Shown one piece after another: positions 1 to 7,330 of a stretch of DNA of 15,592 nucleotides (its first letter is position 1; each line of letters opens with the position of its first letter). Below the pieces are notes generated by a model that was not told where the DNA came from, searched no databases, and saw only the letters and a program-made list of their open reading frames with translations. The stretch is from Prevotellaceae bacterium UBA6974 (lineage in GTDB: Bacteria; Bacteroidota; Bacteroidia; Bacteroidales; Bacteroidaceae). The DNA lies in assembly GCA_002450165.1 (NCBI GenBank), contig DJYQ01000020.1, positions 1,907 through 17,498 on the forward strand, in the 5' to 3' direction. The translations under genes were made by a program, and so were the position numbers.

Positions 1-36
1 TCCTACACCTTTCCTACGATATTGAATATTTTTTTT

Positions 37-44
37 TATCTTTG
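37..44 (+). promoter_or_regulatory. Putative -7 promoter element for rsmF
   Basis: TATCTTTG matches the Bacteroidota -7 consensus TAnnTTTG exactly and lies 62 nt before the rsmF ATG. A T-run (31-37) precedes it. At the expected -33 distance (about 13-17) there is no TTG, so only half of the promoter is convincing. The rest of 1-105 holds no gene that I can support. Confidence 0.5.
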
Positions 45-105
45 TAACTACAAACCTTTTTTACAAGGCTGTTTTATAATGAAGATACGTATTTAAGAAA
101 AAGAA

Positions 106-1290
106 ATGATACAATTGCCTGAGGATTTTGTAAAGCTGATGCACCGGCAATATGATGCCGGGACGGCGGATGCGCTGTGCGAGGCTTTGGTTGCCACTGA
201 GCCTGAGGTATCTGTGCGCCTGAATATGAGAAAACTGGCATCGGTACCGCATTTGGCAGGTATGTGTAGTTGTATCAGGGAGTGTGATCCTGTACCTTGG
301 TGCGAGGGTGCGTTTTACCTGTGTGAGCGGCCGCCGTTTACTTTCGATCCCATGTTGCATGCGGGGGCTTACTATGTTCAGGAGGCATCGTCGATGTATA
401 TTGCGAAGCTGTTGGATGAATTCATAATGCATGATTCTCCTTTGGCTGCTCTGGATTTATGTGCTGCACCGGGGGGTAAGTCAACCTTGTTGGCTGGGGT
501 GTTGCCTGAGGGTTCGCTGCTGGTAAGTAACGAACCTGTACCGAAGCGTGCGCAGGTGCTGGCTGAGAATATACAGAAGTGGACGCGGCAGGCTTATCCC
601 GTTGGGAGTATTGTGACGAACAACTATCCAGCGGATTTCGTCGCTTTCACCGACAGCTTTGATGTAGTGGTTACTGATGTCCCTTGTTCGGGCGAGGGGA
701 TGTTCCGCAAGGACGAACAGGCTGTTGCTGAGTGGAGCTTGGATAACGTGATGATGTGTCAGGCACGCCAGCGCGGTATTCTGCAGGATATATGGCATGC
801 GCTGAAACCGGGTGGTGTGCTGATATATAGTACGTGTACCTTCAACCGTTTCGAGGACGAGGATAATGCCGTGTGGATATGTGACGTGTTGGGTGGTGAT
901 TTGCTGGAACAGCGTCATTTCCTGCCTGGTCGTGACAGGGGAGAGGGTTTCTACTGCTGTATGATAAGGAAGATGTCCACATCCGAGATTACCGGCGAGA
1001 GGAATATGAGTGATATAAGGATTAAGGCGGAGCGGACCTTGCGTGTCATGCCTGTGGTTTTTGAGTTGGAGGGACCTGCAGTTGACCTGTCGTACGACCA
1101 GGCGTTGCAGTATCTGCGGCGTGAGGCGTTGCGTGTTCCTGCTGAGCGCGGAATGGTAACGCTGTGTTACAATGGATTGCCATTGGGGCCTGGAAAGTGT
1201 GTCGGTAACAGAATCAATAACCTGTACCCCGAACAGTGGCGTATCCGCACTACATATACCCGTAAATGGAGTCTTTTCGAGAATTCATAA
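106..1290 (+). CDS. rsmF: 16S rRNA (cytosine-C5)-methyltransferase, RsmF type
   Basis: A SAM-dependent RNA m5C methyltransferase of the RsmB/Nop2/RsmF family, expected to methylate a cytosine in 16S rRNA in the cytoplasm. Seen in the 394-residue product: a short N-terminal helical region; the SAM-binding motif LDLCAAPGGKS at about 116-126; the motif IV segment DVPCSGEGMF with Cys194; and the motif VI segment STCTFNRFE with Cys244. In this family the motif VI Cys is the nucleophile and the motif IV Cys releases the product. The C-terminal part (about 310-390, with LCYNGLPLGPGKCVGN) looks like the PUA-like domain of RsmF proteins. The ATG follows an A/G-rich stretch (aagaaaaagaa), normal for this phylum. 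The queH fusion starts 31 nt downstream on the same strand, so they are probably cotranscribed. Family assignment is firm; the exact target base is inferred from the family. Confidence 0.9.
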   Translation: MIQLPEDFVKLMHRQYDAGTADALCEALVATEPEVSVRLNMRKLASVPHLAGMCSCIRECDPVPWCEGAFYLCERPPFTFDPMLHAGAYYVQEASSMYIAKLLDEFIMHDSPLAALDLCAAPGGKSTLLAGVLPEGSLLVSNEPVPKRAQVLAENIQKWTRQAYPVGSIVTNNYPADFVAFTDSFDVVVTDVPCSGEGMFRKDEQAVAEWSLDNVMMCQARQRGILQDIWHALKPGGVLIYSTCTFNRFEDEDNAVWICDVLGGDLLEQRHFLPGRDRGEGFYCCMIRKMSTSEITGERNMSDIRIKAERTLRVMPVVFELEGPAVDLSYDQALQYLRREALRVPAERGMVTLCYNGLPLGPGKCVGNRINNLYPEQWRIRTTYTRKWSLFENS

Positions 1291-1313
1291 TGCTTAATTG
1301 ATAATTCATAATT
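1279..1313. repeat. Degenerate 7-bp tandem repeat (five units) at the rsmF end
   Basis: The rsmF 3' end and the gap after it split into heptamers GAGAATT, CATAATG, CTTAATT, GATAATT, CATAATT. On the minus strand the unit reads roughly AATTATG. The array supplies the last rsmF codons and its TAA stop (1288-1290). Imperfect heptamer arrays of this kind occur between genes in several bacterial groups. Confidence 0.55.
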
Positions 1314-1321
1314 CGTTTGCC

Positions 1322-2425
1322 ATGAAGGATAAGGTCCTGCTGCATTGTTGTTGTGCACCGTGTTCCAGTGCAATCATAGAGTGGATGTCGGCCAATGGCA
1401 AGCAGCCGGTGCTGTTTTATTCGAATCCTAATATCTATCCCGAGGAGGAGTATCGAATCCGTAGGGACGAGTGTGTCCGTTATGCGGAAAAACTGGGTCT
1501 GCAGTTTATAGAGGACAGGTATGACCACGGGGAATGGCGGGAATGGATAAGGGGCCACGAGGGTCAGCCGGAGCGGGGCAGTCGGTGCCTGGAGTGTTTC
1601 CGTATGCGTTTGCGACGTGCTGCGGCGAAGGCCAGGGAGTTGGGCATAGGAGAATTTACATCGACATTGGCATCAAGCCGTTGGAAGAGTCTTGAGCAGA
1701 TTGCGCAGGCGGGTAATTGGGCTGCAGGCGAGGTTAGTGCAGGGGCATCGGATACGGCACAGGTGCAGTTTGATTCGCGCAACTGGCGCAAGGGCGGGTT
1801 GCAGCAGCGCCGTAACGAATTGCTGAAGGCGAACGGTTTCTACAACCAGTTGTACTGTGGGTGTGAGTTTAGTCTTAATGCCCGTCTGCCTATGATGGGC
1901 AAGGATGATGTGCGGCGCTGGATGCGTGAATTGAAAAGAGCGCATACCAGACAGGAACTGAGCGAGATGAGTGCGGATATATGCCGTAGAATCATGTTGG
2001 GTGAGGAATGGTGCAATGCGGGGAGTGTATTGCTATATAATGCTTTGCCTGACGAGGTTGATACGCAGATGCTGTTGGATGGTGCCTTGCTCACGGGTAA
2101 GCGTGTCTTGTTGCCCAAGGTCTGTGGCGATGAGTTGGTGCTGGTTGAATATACCGGACCTGACTGCCTGAGTGTGGGAGCCTATGGGATATTGGAGCCG
2201 GATGGGACATCGTTGGAGGGCGATGATGCCGTAGTGAATCTTGCAATAATCCCGGGTATGGCCTTTGACGTGCATGGGCACAGATTGGGCAGGGGAAAGG
2301 GGTATTATGACCGTCTGCTGTCCCGGGTGAATGTGTATAAGATGGGTATATGTTTTCCTTTCCAGCTGCTGGAGTATTTGCCGTGCGAAGAGCACGACGT
2401 CAGGATGGACGGGGTTGTGTCTTAG
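1322..2425 (+). CDS. queH: Fused epoxyqueuosine reductase QueH and 5-formyltetrahydrofolate cyclo-ligase
   Basis: One 367-residue ORF carries two enzymes. Residues 1 to about 185 are QueH (DUF208), which reduces epoxyqueuosine to queuosine in tRNA. The family's cysteines are present: HCCCAPC at 8-14, CLEC at 89-92 and YCGC at 178-181, expected to hold the Fe-S cluster and a metal. Residues from about 191 to the end are 5-formyltetrahydrofolate cyclo-ligase (5-FCL, YgfA/MTHFS), which converts 5-formyl-THF to 5,10-methenyl-THF with ATP. Its hallmark GRGKGYYDR is at 323-331 and the ending EEHDVRMDGVVS is typical. Each half has about the usual length of the separate enzyme, so this is a true fusion rather than a fragment. 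The start at 1322 is chosen because HCCC should lie within about 10 residues of the N-terminus; the reading frame extends to a TTG at 1298, but that lies in the heptamer repeat. Two Met codons (1892, 1895) sit at the domain junction and might allow a separate 5-FCL to be made. The stop overlaps that of the convergent porE-like gene. Confidence 0.9.
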   Translation: MKDKVLLHCCCAPCSSAIIEWMSANGKQPVLFYSNPNIYPEEEYRIRRDECVRYAEKLGLQFIEDRYDHGEWREWIRGHEGQPERGSRCLECFRMRLRRAAAKARELGIGEFTSTLASSRWKSLEQIAQAGNWAAGEVSAGASDTAQVQFDSRNWRKGGLQQRRNELLKANGFYNQLYCGCEFSLNARLPMMGKDDVRRWMRELKRAHTRQELSEMSADICRRIMLGEEWCNAGSVLLYNALPDEVDTQMLLDGALLTGKRVLLPKVCGDELVLVEYTGPDCLSVGAYGILEPDGTSLEGDDAVVNLAIIPGMAFDVHGHRLGRGKGYYDRLLSRVNVYKMGICFPFQLLEYLPCEEHDVRMDGVVS

Positions 2426-4416
2426 GGGTCTTTTTTGTCAAACAGACCGTAGGTCGTTCGCAGTACGCGGAATTCGGTACGGCGGTTAAGCGCATTGCAG
2501 ATGTCTTGTTGGGCTGGCTCGGGCAGTGCTTGGATGAATTCTACGCTAAGGGTGTCTCCCTCGTGCAGGAAGGAATGTTGTTCGGCCAGCTTGCGTGTGA
2601 TGACTTTTGGCCGTGTCTTGCCATAGCCCACGGGGGACAGTCTCTGGGCTTCGATGCCGTGCTGGATAAGATACCGTACTACGCTTTCGGCACGTCGCTG
2701 GGAGAGTTTCTGGTTGTATTCCTCGGGGCCGCGGTAGTCGCAGTGTGCACTCATTTCGATAGTGACGTTGGGATTTTCTTTCAGCAGGGTTACAAGGCTG
2801 TCCAGAGCCTGTGTGCTGTTTTCTGTAAGTTCGGCACTGTCAAATGCGTAGAATACATTACGGACGAGTACGGGTGCCGTGATATTGACCAGGGGGAACT
2901 GTAATACGTGCTGGCGGCTTACGCTGCTGGTATCCACCCTGATTTCCTGCTTGTGATTGAGATATCCCTTGCATGTGCCCAGCAGGACGTAGTCAACGCC
3001 GGGTTTTATGACTTGTTCGAAGCTTCCGTCGCTGCGCAGTGTCAGACGTAGGTTGGTGCCGTCGTTACCGACCATGTACACAAGACCTTCGGGCAGTTCG
3101 TAGCCATCTTTTTCGTAAACCCATCCCTTGACTGACTGTATGATTTCGGGACAAACGAAGCTCATAATCTCGTCCCATCCGCGGCCGTTCCCGCGGTTGG
3201 TACTGAAAAGTCCCCGGTTATGTACGCCTTCGAATGTCATGCCAAAGTCATCTCCGGCTGAATTCATAGGTGAGCGCAGATTCCTGACTGTCCAGTTGCC
3301 CAGGGTGTCTTGCTTGGCCATAAACAGGTCCAGGCCTCCCATCCCGGGCAGACCGTCGCTGGAGAAATATAGTTCGCCGTTGAAGCGGCAGCTGGGGAAC
3401 ATTTCGTTACCGGGAGTGTTGATGCGGTCACCTAGGTTCTCGGGGGCTGTAAGTCCGTGGTTGTCCAGACCTATGCGCCAGATGTCGTAGCCACCGTGTC
3501 CGCCTGGCATGTTGCTGCTGAAATACAGCCATCTGCCATCGCCCGAAACTGCAGGGTGGGCAAATGCGGTAAGGGTGTCTTTGCTGATAATGAATTCCTG
3601 TGGCTTGCTCCATGCAGCATCACTGCGGTTGCTGTACATTATCTGTGCATAGCGTGGATATTCGGGGTCGTGTGTACAGCATGTAAAATACATGGTCTTG
3701 CCGTCTGGCGTAAAGCTGCATGAGCCTTCTTCGTATTCGGTGTTGACCTCACCTTCCACGGGTTCGGGTTGTGACCATTTGCCCTTGTCGTCTTTTTTTG
3801 AGTAGAAGATGTCTGCCATGCGTGCACCGGTGACGCCGCTCAGTTCGCTGCCCTTGGCCTGATTGCGTGTGGTGGAGAAATAGACTTGGTCCCAGTCGTC
3901 ACCGGTAAGGGCGGGGCTGTAGTCGCTGCGGCGACTTGTCAGTATGGGTTCTTTCTTAATGGAGTACAGCGACCCTGCGGCTTTCCATCCCGGGGCTTGC
4001 TCGCATCCCAGCAGACCATTGTATGCAAGGGTGTCTGTGGGGTCAGCCTCGAGACATGCACGGTACGACTTGATGGCGTCCTTGTAGTTGCCCATCTTGT
4101 GTTGCATCTGTGCCAGATAGAGCATCGCATTAGGATTCTCGTATTTGTATCGGATGGCATTCTGATACCCTCCGACAGCCTTGGCGCAATAGCCTATCCT
4201 ACGATAGCATTCAGCCATTTTCCAGGCACGCTCGCCACGCTTTGCCCTGTCGGTTGCCTTTGTCTGCGCATAGGCTTTTTTGTATTCGGCTGCTGCATCG
4301 AAGTATTCTCCTATGGCATAAAACTGATCTCCCTTCTTTGCAATATTATCCGCACCGCAACTGCATAATGCAGCTACGATAACCATGAAAAAACAGAGTC
4401 TTGTCACTAAACGCAT
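2422..4416 (-). CDS. porE: PorE-like OmpA-family lipoprotein (TPR, PD40, CRD, OmpA)
   Basis: A 664-residue envelope protein with the domain order of Porphyromonas gingivalis PorE, the type IX secretion component that binds peptidoglycan and links to the PorP/K/L/M/N machinery. Seen in order: a signal peptide with hydrophobic core FFMVIVAAL and a lipobox LCSC, giving lipidated Cys20; TPR-like helices at about 24-137; a beta-propeller of PD40 (WD40-like) repeats at about 170-425, with recurring YFSS and DGK/DGR motifs; a carboxypeptidase-regulatory-like beta-sandwich at about 428-510; and a C-terminal OmpA domain from about 515. The OmpA domain keeps the peptidoglycan-contacting Asp560 in HCDYRG and the Arg in LSQRRAESV. 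The length is close to that of PorE. I start at the ATG at 4416; the frame runs on to a TTG at 4461, which would bury the signal peptide. No clear promoter is visible between the hairpin at 4465-4493 and the start. It could instead be a related OmpA/TPR protein not involved in secretion; no other por genes are in the window. Confidence 0.8.
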   Translation of the reverse strand: MRLVTRLCFFMVIVAALCSCGADNIAKKGDQFYAIGEYFDAAAEYKKAYAQTKATDRAKRGERAWKMAECYRRIGYCAKAVGGYQNAIRYKYENPNAMLYLAQMQHKMGNYKDAIKSYRACLEADPTDTLAYNGLLGCEQAPGWKAAGSLYSIKKEPILTSRRSDYSPALTGDDWDQVYFSTTRNQAKGSELSGVTGARMADIFYSKKDDKGKWSQPEPVEGEVNTEYEEGSCSFTPDGKTMYFTCCTHDPEYPRYAQIMYSNRSDAAWSKPQEFIISKDTLTAFAHPAVSGDGRWLYFSSNMPGGHGGYDIWRIGLDNHGLTAPENLGDRINTPGNEMFPSCRFNGELYFSSDGLPGMGGLDLFMAKQDTLGNWTVRNLRSPMNSAGDDFGMTFEGVHNRGLFSTNRGNGRGWDEIMSFVCPEIIQSVKGWVYEKDGYELPEGLVYMVGNDGTNLRLTLRSDGSFEQVIKPGVDYVLLGTCKGYLNHKQEIRVDTSSVSRQHVLQFPLVNITAPVLVRNVFYAFDSAELTENSTQALDSLVTLLKENPNVTIEMSAHCDYRGPEEYNQKLSQRRAESVVRYLIQHGIEAQRLSPVGYGKTRPKVITRKLAEQHSFLHEGDTLSVEFIQALPEPAQQDICNALNRRTEFRVLRTTYGLFDKKDP

Positions 4417-4464
4417 ATACTGAATAACGTGAGGGGGATCCGTTTTATTGTGTGGGTACAAGCA

Positions 4465-4493
4465 ATAAGGAGCCAGTGTGCAGGGCTCCTTAT
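4465..4493 (-). terminator. Perfect 10-bp hairpin, probable terminator of the secreted-protein unit
   Basis: ATAAGGAGCC (4465-4474) pairs perfectly with GGCTCCTTAT (4484-4493) around a 9-nt loop. It lies 24 nt after the stop of the 54-codon ORF and 49 nt before the porE-like start. On the minus strand the stem is followed by only a weak T-rich stretch (tgcttg), so termination may be partial and some read-through into the porE-like gene is possible. Confidence 0.6.
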
Positions 4494-4517
4494 CGCTTAA
4501 TGTTGTCGGGTTATTAC

Positions 4518-4682
4518 TTAATTCAGCAGGAAGTTGTCATTAACTTCGGGGGCGGCATTCATGTCACGGGAATTTCTGCCATTGGCGCCTCCGTTTGAAA
4601 CGTTACCTGATGCGGCCAGAATTGTGGTTGCTTCGCACAGTACGGTCTGTGCGGAGGGTTTTACAAAAACTTTCTTTTCCAT
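4518..4682 (-). CDS. Small 54-residue protein coupled to a secreted-protein gene
   Basis: A short ORF read from the minus strand: ATG at 4680-4682, 54 codons, TAA at 4518-4520. The product starts MEKKVFVKPSAQTVLC, continues with an ILAASG motif (about 21-26), a Gly/Asn-rich stretch, and ends with PEVNDNFLLN. This resembles a widespread kind of small Bacteroidales protein that opens with basic residues and an aromatic-x-x-P motif, then has a 'LAAS' motif near residue 23, and is often found next to secreted or surface proteins; that resemblance is from memory. The function is unknown. Support for it being real: it starts 5 nt after the stop of the 844-residue secreted protein, has normal codon use, and is followed by a hairpin terminator. 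It has one Cys (16) and no membrane segment or clear signal peptide. Confidence 0.75.
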   Translation of the reverse strand: MEKKVFVKPSAQTVLCEATTILAASGNVSNGGANGRNSRDMNAAPEVNDNFLLN

Positions 4683-4687
4683 ATTGC

Positions 4688-7222
4688 TTACTTGATTATT
4701 TTTTTGCCGTTTATGATGTATATGCCTTTGTCAGCAGTCCTTACGCGCTGACCGCTGAGGGTGTAGATTGTGGCTGACGTCTGGGTGTCTGAGTTCAAAT
4801 TCTGAACAGCAGTTGTGCTGCCTTCGTCCAGTACTACCAGATTCAGTGTACGAGAGTCCTGATTGATGCTCTTGTCTCCGCTCAGGGTGAAGCATGCACG
4901 GAGCGGGAACAGGTAGTTGATTAGATAACCGAACTTGCCGTCCTCGGCACGAACAGAGTAGTATGCTGTGCTGGAGTTAGTCTGTGACTGGTATTCGTTG
5001 GTGGCAATGAAGACTCCCTTGAATGCAGTGCCCATAGAGGGGGTTCCGCAGATTTGAGTGTTGGTGAAGGTCTTTTGCCATTCCTGTGCGTAGTCGGTTT
5101 GGATAATAACTCCAAGACCTCCGCTTACATTGCTCTGGTTGGTGAAATATACGTTGTTCTCTGTTTCGTTGTACGAAGAGTATGCGAGCAGTCTTGCACT
5201 TTCGAAATCAGTTGCCGAAACGTCGAATGGTACGCATGCTGAGTTGTAGCCGTTTCTGAGTGAGCGGCTGTAGGAACCGGATCTGGCAACGAAATCAACT
5301 GGGGAGTAGAAGTTAACGGCATCCTTCAGCTCTTCGTCAGACATGGATGCGTATGGCTCGTTGCACAGGTCGGTGAGAACAAAATTGGGACACTGGTATG
5401 CCATGATGCCAGCGTTGTCGTACTCGACCAATACGTTTTGGTGTGCATTTGCCCAGTCTGCATCCTGGGATGAAATGATGGCAACGGCATTTGGATATGC
5501 TGCCAGGATGGCATCCCATTCTTCCTTAGGTGCATCGTACTTGGTAGCAGTACCCTTGTAAACTGTCAGGGAACCGTCGGGGTTGCTCATACGGTTGCTG
5601 AGCAGGTACGAGAACTCGGAGAAACTGCTGGATGTAATCTGCAGATACTTTCCGTCTGCAGCATTTCCCAGAACGGGGTACAGACCCAGCGACTCGTTGC
5701 CGTGTCGGACTTCGGCATTGGTGGCGGTGACATTCTTGTCAACGGGCAGGCGGAAGGTGATGCCGTTCTGTATATCCTCGTTGGGAATGACAATCTCAAC
5801 CTCTTCTCCGGTCAGGGCATTGATTTCCACATACACTGGCTTGACGTCAAACTTCATCTCCTTGACGATGGTTGTACCGCCACGTGTAAACTCGGATGAC
5901 GAGGTAAGGGCGGCCTTCAGCGTAACGCTTACGTAGTCTTTGGTAGAATTGGAAAGGTCTGTGGTGACGTTGCTCTTGATATCTGTCACAAAACTGTTGA
6001 CATTGTCATTGTCCAATGTGTTGTTTTCGACTGCTGCTTTTTGAGCTTCACTAGCCTGGCTGTTGTCTGCTTGGTTGATGGTATAGTCGTCATCGGTCTC
6101 GACTTCCTGGGTCTTGGTTACAACATAGGGATAATGCCTGGCATCTGTAATATCAGTCACGTTTGTATCATAAACGGGATTTTCCATGACGACATAGCCC
6201 TCAGCAACACAGTCGGCCAGGTTTGTGTTATATTGCGGCTCCTGGGCATCGGTATAGGTCAGGTTTGTATAATAGCCGTCGGAAATTACCTTATTGGTCT
6301 CGCCTAAGTTGCTTGAGAAGTAGTACTGAACCTTGTTGTTCTTGAATGTCAGGGTTGTGTACTGCCAATCGGAGTTTTCATAGTAGTTAAGACGGTCATA
6401 GAAACTGGTCAGGACGGAATTCTGGATATCCACTGTATAATCCTTGATTACGCGGTAGTATCCCAGTTTTATAGCTGCGGCAAAAGTGCTGTTGTTTATG
6501 GTCAGGGAGCCTTTGCCCTTGCAACCGTCTGTGTTGCTCCAGTTGTCCTGCATCCATAATGAACCCATGTCTGCATTGGAGATGTTGATGACATTCTCGT
6601 AGATACCCTGGGTGTCCATATACTGACGGATGGTGTTTGACTGGTTTGAACGTAATTTTCCGCCTGTAATAATCAGCGAGACGGTCTTGTCAACTGTGGT
6701 GCGCCACTGTGCATTCTCAGCTTCGTTGTCGATGGCGTAGCTTGCAGCACCAATACCTTTGGATTCGATGAAACCGCTTTCAACAGTCAAGTGTCCGTAG
6801 TTTACGATGGTGTTGCTGGCATATCCTGGGATGGCGGTCTCGTCGGGCAGCATTGCATTGCCTATGAGTGCACCGGTGCCGGTTCCGTTTTTCTGAATGT
6901 CAGATGCATCCCTGATGGTAAGGATGCCGCAGTTGTTTATCAGGTACGATGTCGTGCTCTCGCGTGCGGTGCTCTTGAGTTGATGTCCGTTCAGGTCCAG
7001 GATGACATTCTGTGCTGCACTGACAGTTACACCTACGTTGGTGGAAAACTCTTCGTCACCTATCAGGATAATGGTAGTGGGAGTGCCGTCGGTAGGTACC
7101 GCTGCAATGGCATCTGTGAGGGATGCATACTCGGTATCTCCAATCTTGGCAACATTGTCTGCCCATGCAGAGGTGCACAGAAGCACCAGAAGCATGATGG
7201 AAGAGAGTAGTTTCTGTTTCAT
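4688..7222 (-). CDS. Secreted beta-helix surface protein with T9SS-like C-terminal tail
   Basis: An 844-residue protein of unknown specific function. Residues 1-21 form a classical signal peptide with an AWA cleavage site before Asp22. Residues of about 25-330 look like a right-handed parallel beta-helix: they contain VILDLNGHQLKS, LTIRDAS, LTVESGFI and LIITGGKLRSN, short strand repeats like those in surface adhesins and pectate-lyase-like folds. The middle (about 380-560) is Thr/Asn/Asp-rich and beta-rich. The part at about 640-800 holds a YNSACVPFDVS segment that I have seen in many Prevotella surface proteins. The end, IYTLSGQRV followed by KGIYIINGKK, is a short sorting-tail-like sequence that suggests export by the type IX system and anchoring at the cell surface. 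It has its own promoter (7286-7317), and a 54-codon gene follows after 5 nt. The tail is shorter than the standard T9SS type A domain, so the secretion route is inferred. Confidence 0.7.
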   Translation of the reverse strand: MKQKLLSSIMLLVLLCTSAWADNVAKIGDTEYASLTDAIAAVPTDGTPTTIILIGDEEFSTNVGVTVSAAQNVILDLNGHQLKSTARESTTSYLINNCGILTIRDASDIQKNGTGTGALIGNAMLPDETAIPGYASNTIVNYGHLTVESGFIESKGIGAASYAIDNEAENAQWRTTVDKTVSLIITGGKLRSNQSNTIRQYMDTQGIYENVINISNADMGSLWMQDNWSNTDGCKGKGSLTINNSTFAAAIKLGYYRVIKDYTVDIQNSVLTSFYDRLNYYENSDWQYTTLTFKNNKVQYYFSSNLGETNKVISDGYYTNLTYTDAQEPQYNTNLADCVAEGYVVMENPVYDTNVTDITDARHYPYVVTKTQEVETDDDYTINQADNSQASEAQKAAVENNTLDNDNVNSFVTDIKSNVTTDLSNSTKDYVSVTLKAALTSSSEFTRGGTTIVKEMKFDVKPVYVEINALTGEEVEIVIPNEDIQNGITFRLPVDKNVTATNAEVRHGNESLGLYPVLGNAADGKYLQITSSSFSEFSYLLSNRMSNPDGSLTVYKGTATKYDAPKEEWDAILAAYPNAVAIISSQDADWANAHQNVLVEYDNAGIMAYQCPNFVLTDLCNEPYASMSDEELKDAVNFYSPVDFVARSGSYSRSLRNGYNSACVPFDVSATDFESARLLAYSSYNETENNVYFTNQSNVSGGLGVIIQTDYAQEWQKTFTNTQICGTPSMGTAFKGVFIATNEYQSQTNSSTAYYSVRAEDGKFGYLINYLFPLRACFTLSGDKSINQDSRTLNLVVLDEGSTTAVQNLNSDTQTSATIYTLSGQRVRTADKGIYIINGKKIIK

Positions 7223-7285
7223 GGTTGGTTGAGATTAGTAAAATGTTGTCAATAAAATAATTAGATATTTTTCGTTTTTCGGTTG

Positions 7286-7317
7286 TAAATGTAGTAAAAT
7301 GAAATAAAATACCAAAA
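7286..7317 (-). promoter_or_regulatory. Promoter for the secreted beta-helix protein
   Basis: On the minus strand TTTTG (7313-7317) is followed after exactly 19 bp by TACATTTA (7286-7293), which matches TAnnTTTG at all but the last base. Spacing is that of Bacteroidota housekeeping promoters. The predicted RNA start lies about 55 nt before the ATG at 7222. It sits in the AT-rich 108-bp gap after topB. Confidence 0.6.
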
Positions 7318-7330
7318 GGATTAGAAAAAA

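Noticed and set aside
1298..1321. TTG start for the QueH fusion
   Set aside because: It lies inside the heptamer repeat and would push the HCCC motif away from the N-terminus; the ATG at 1322 fits the family.
2350..2904. 184-residue plus-strand ORF
   Set aside because: It lies antisense to the OmpA domain of the porE-like gene and overlaps the end of the QueH fusion; the other frames have clear family motifs.
4688..7222. Beta-helix protein as a polysaccharide lyase
   Set aside because: The strand repeats fit a beta-helix, but I can see no catalytic motif and no polysaccharide utilisation genes (susC/susD) nearby.
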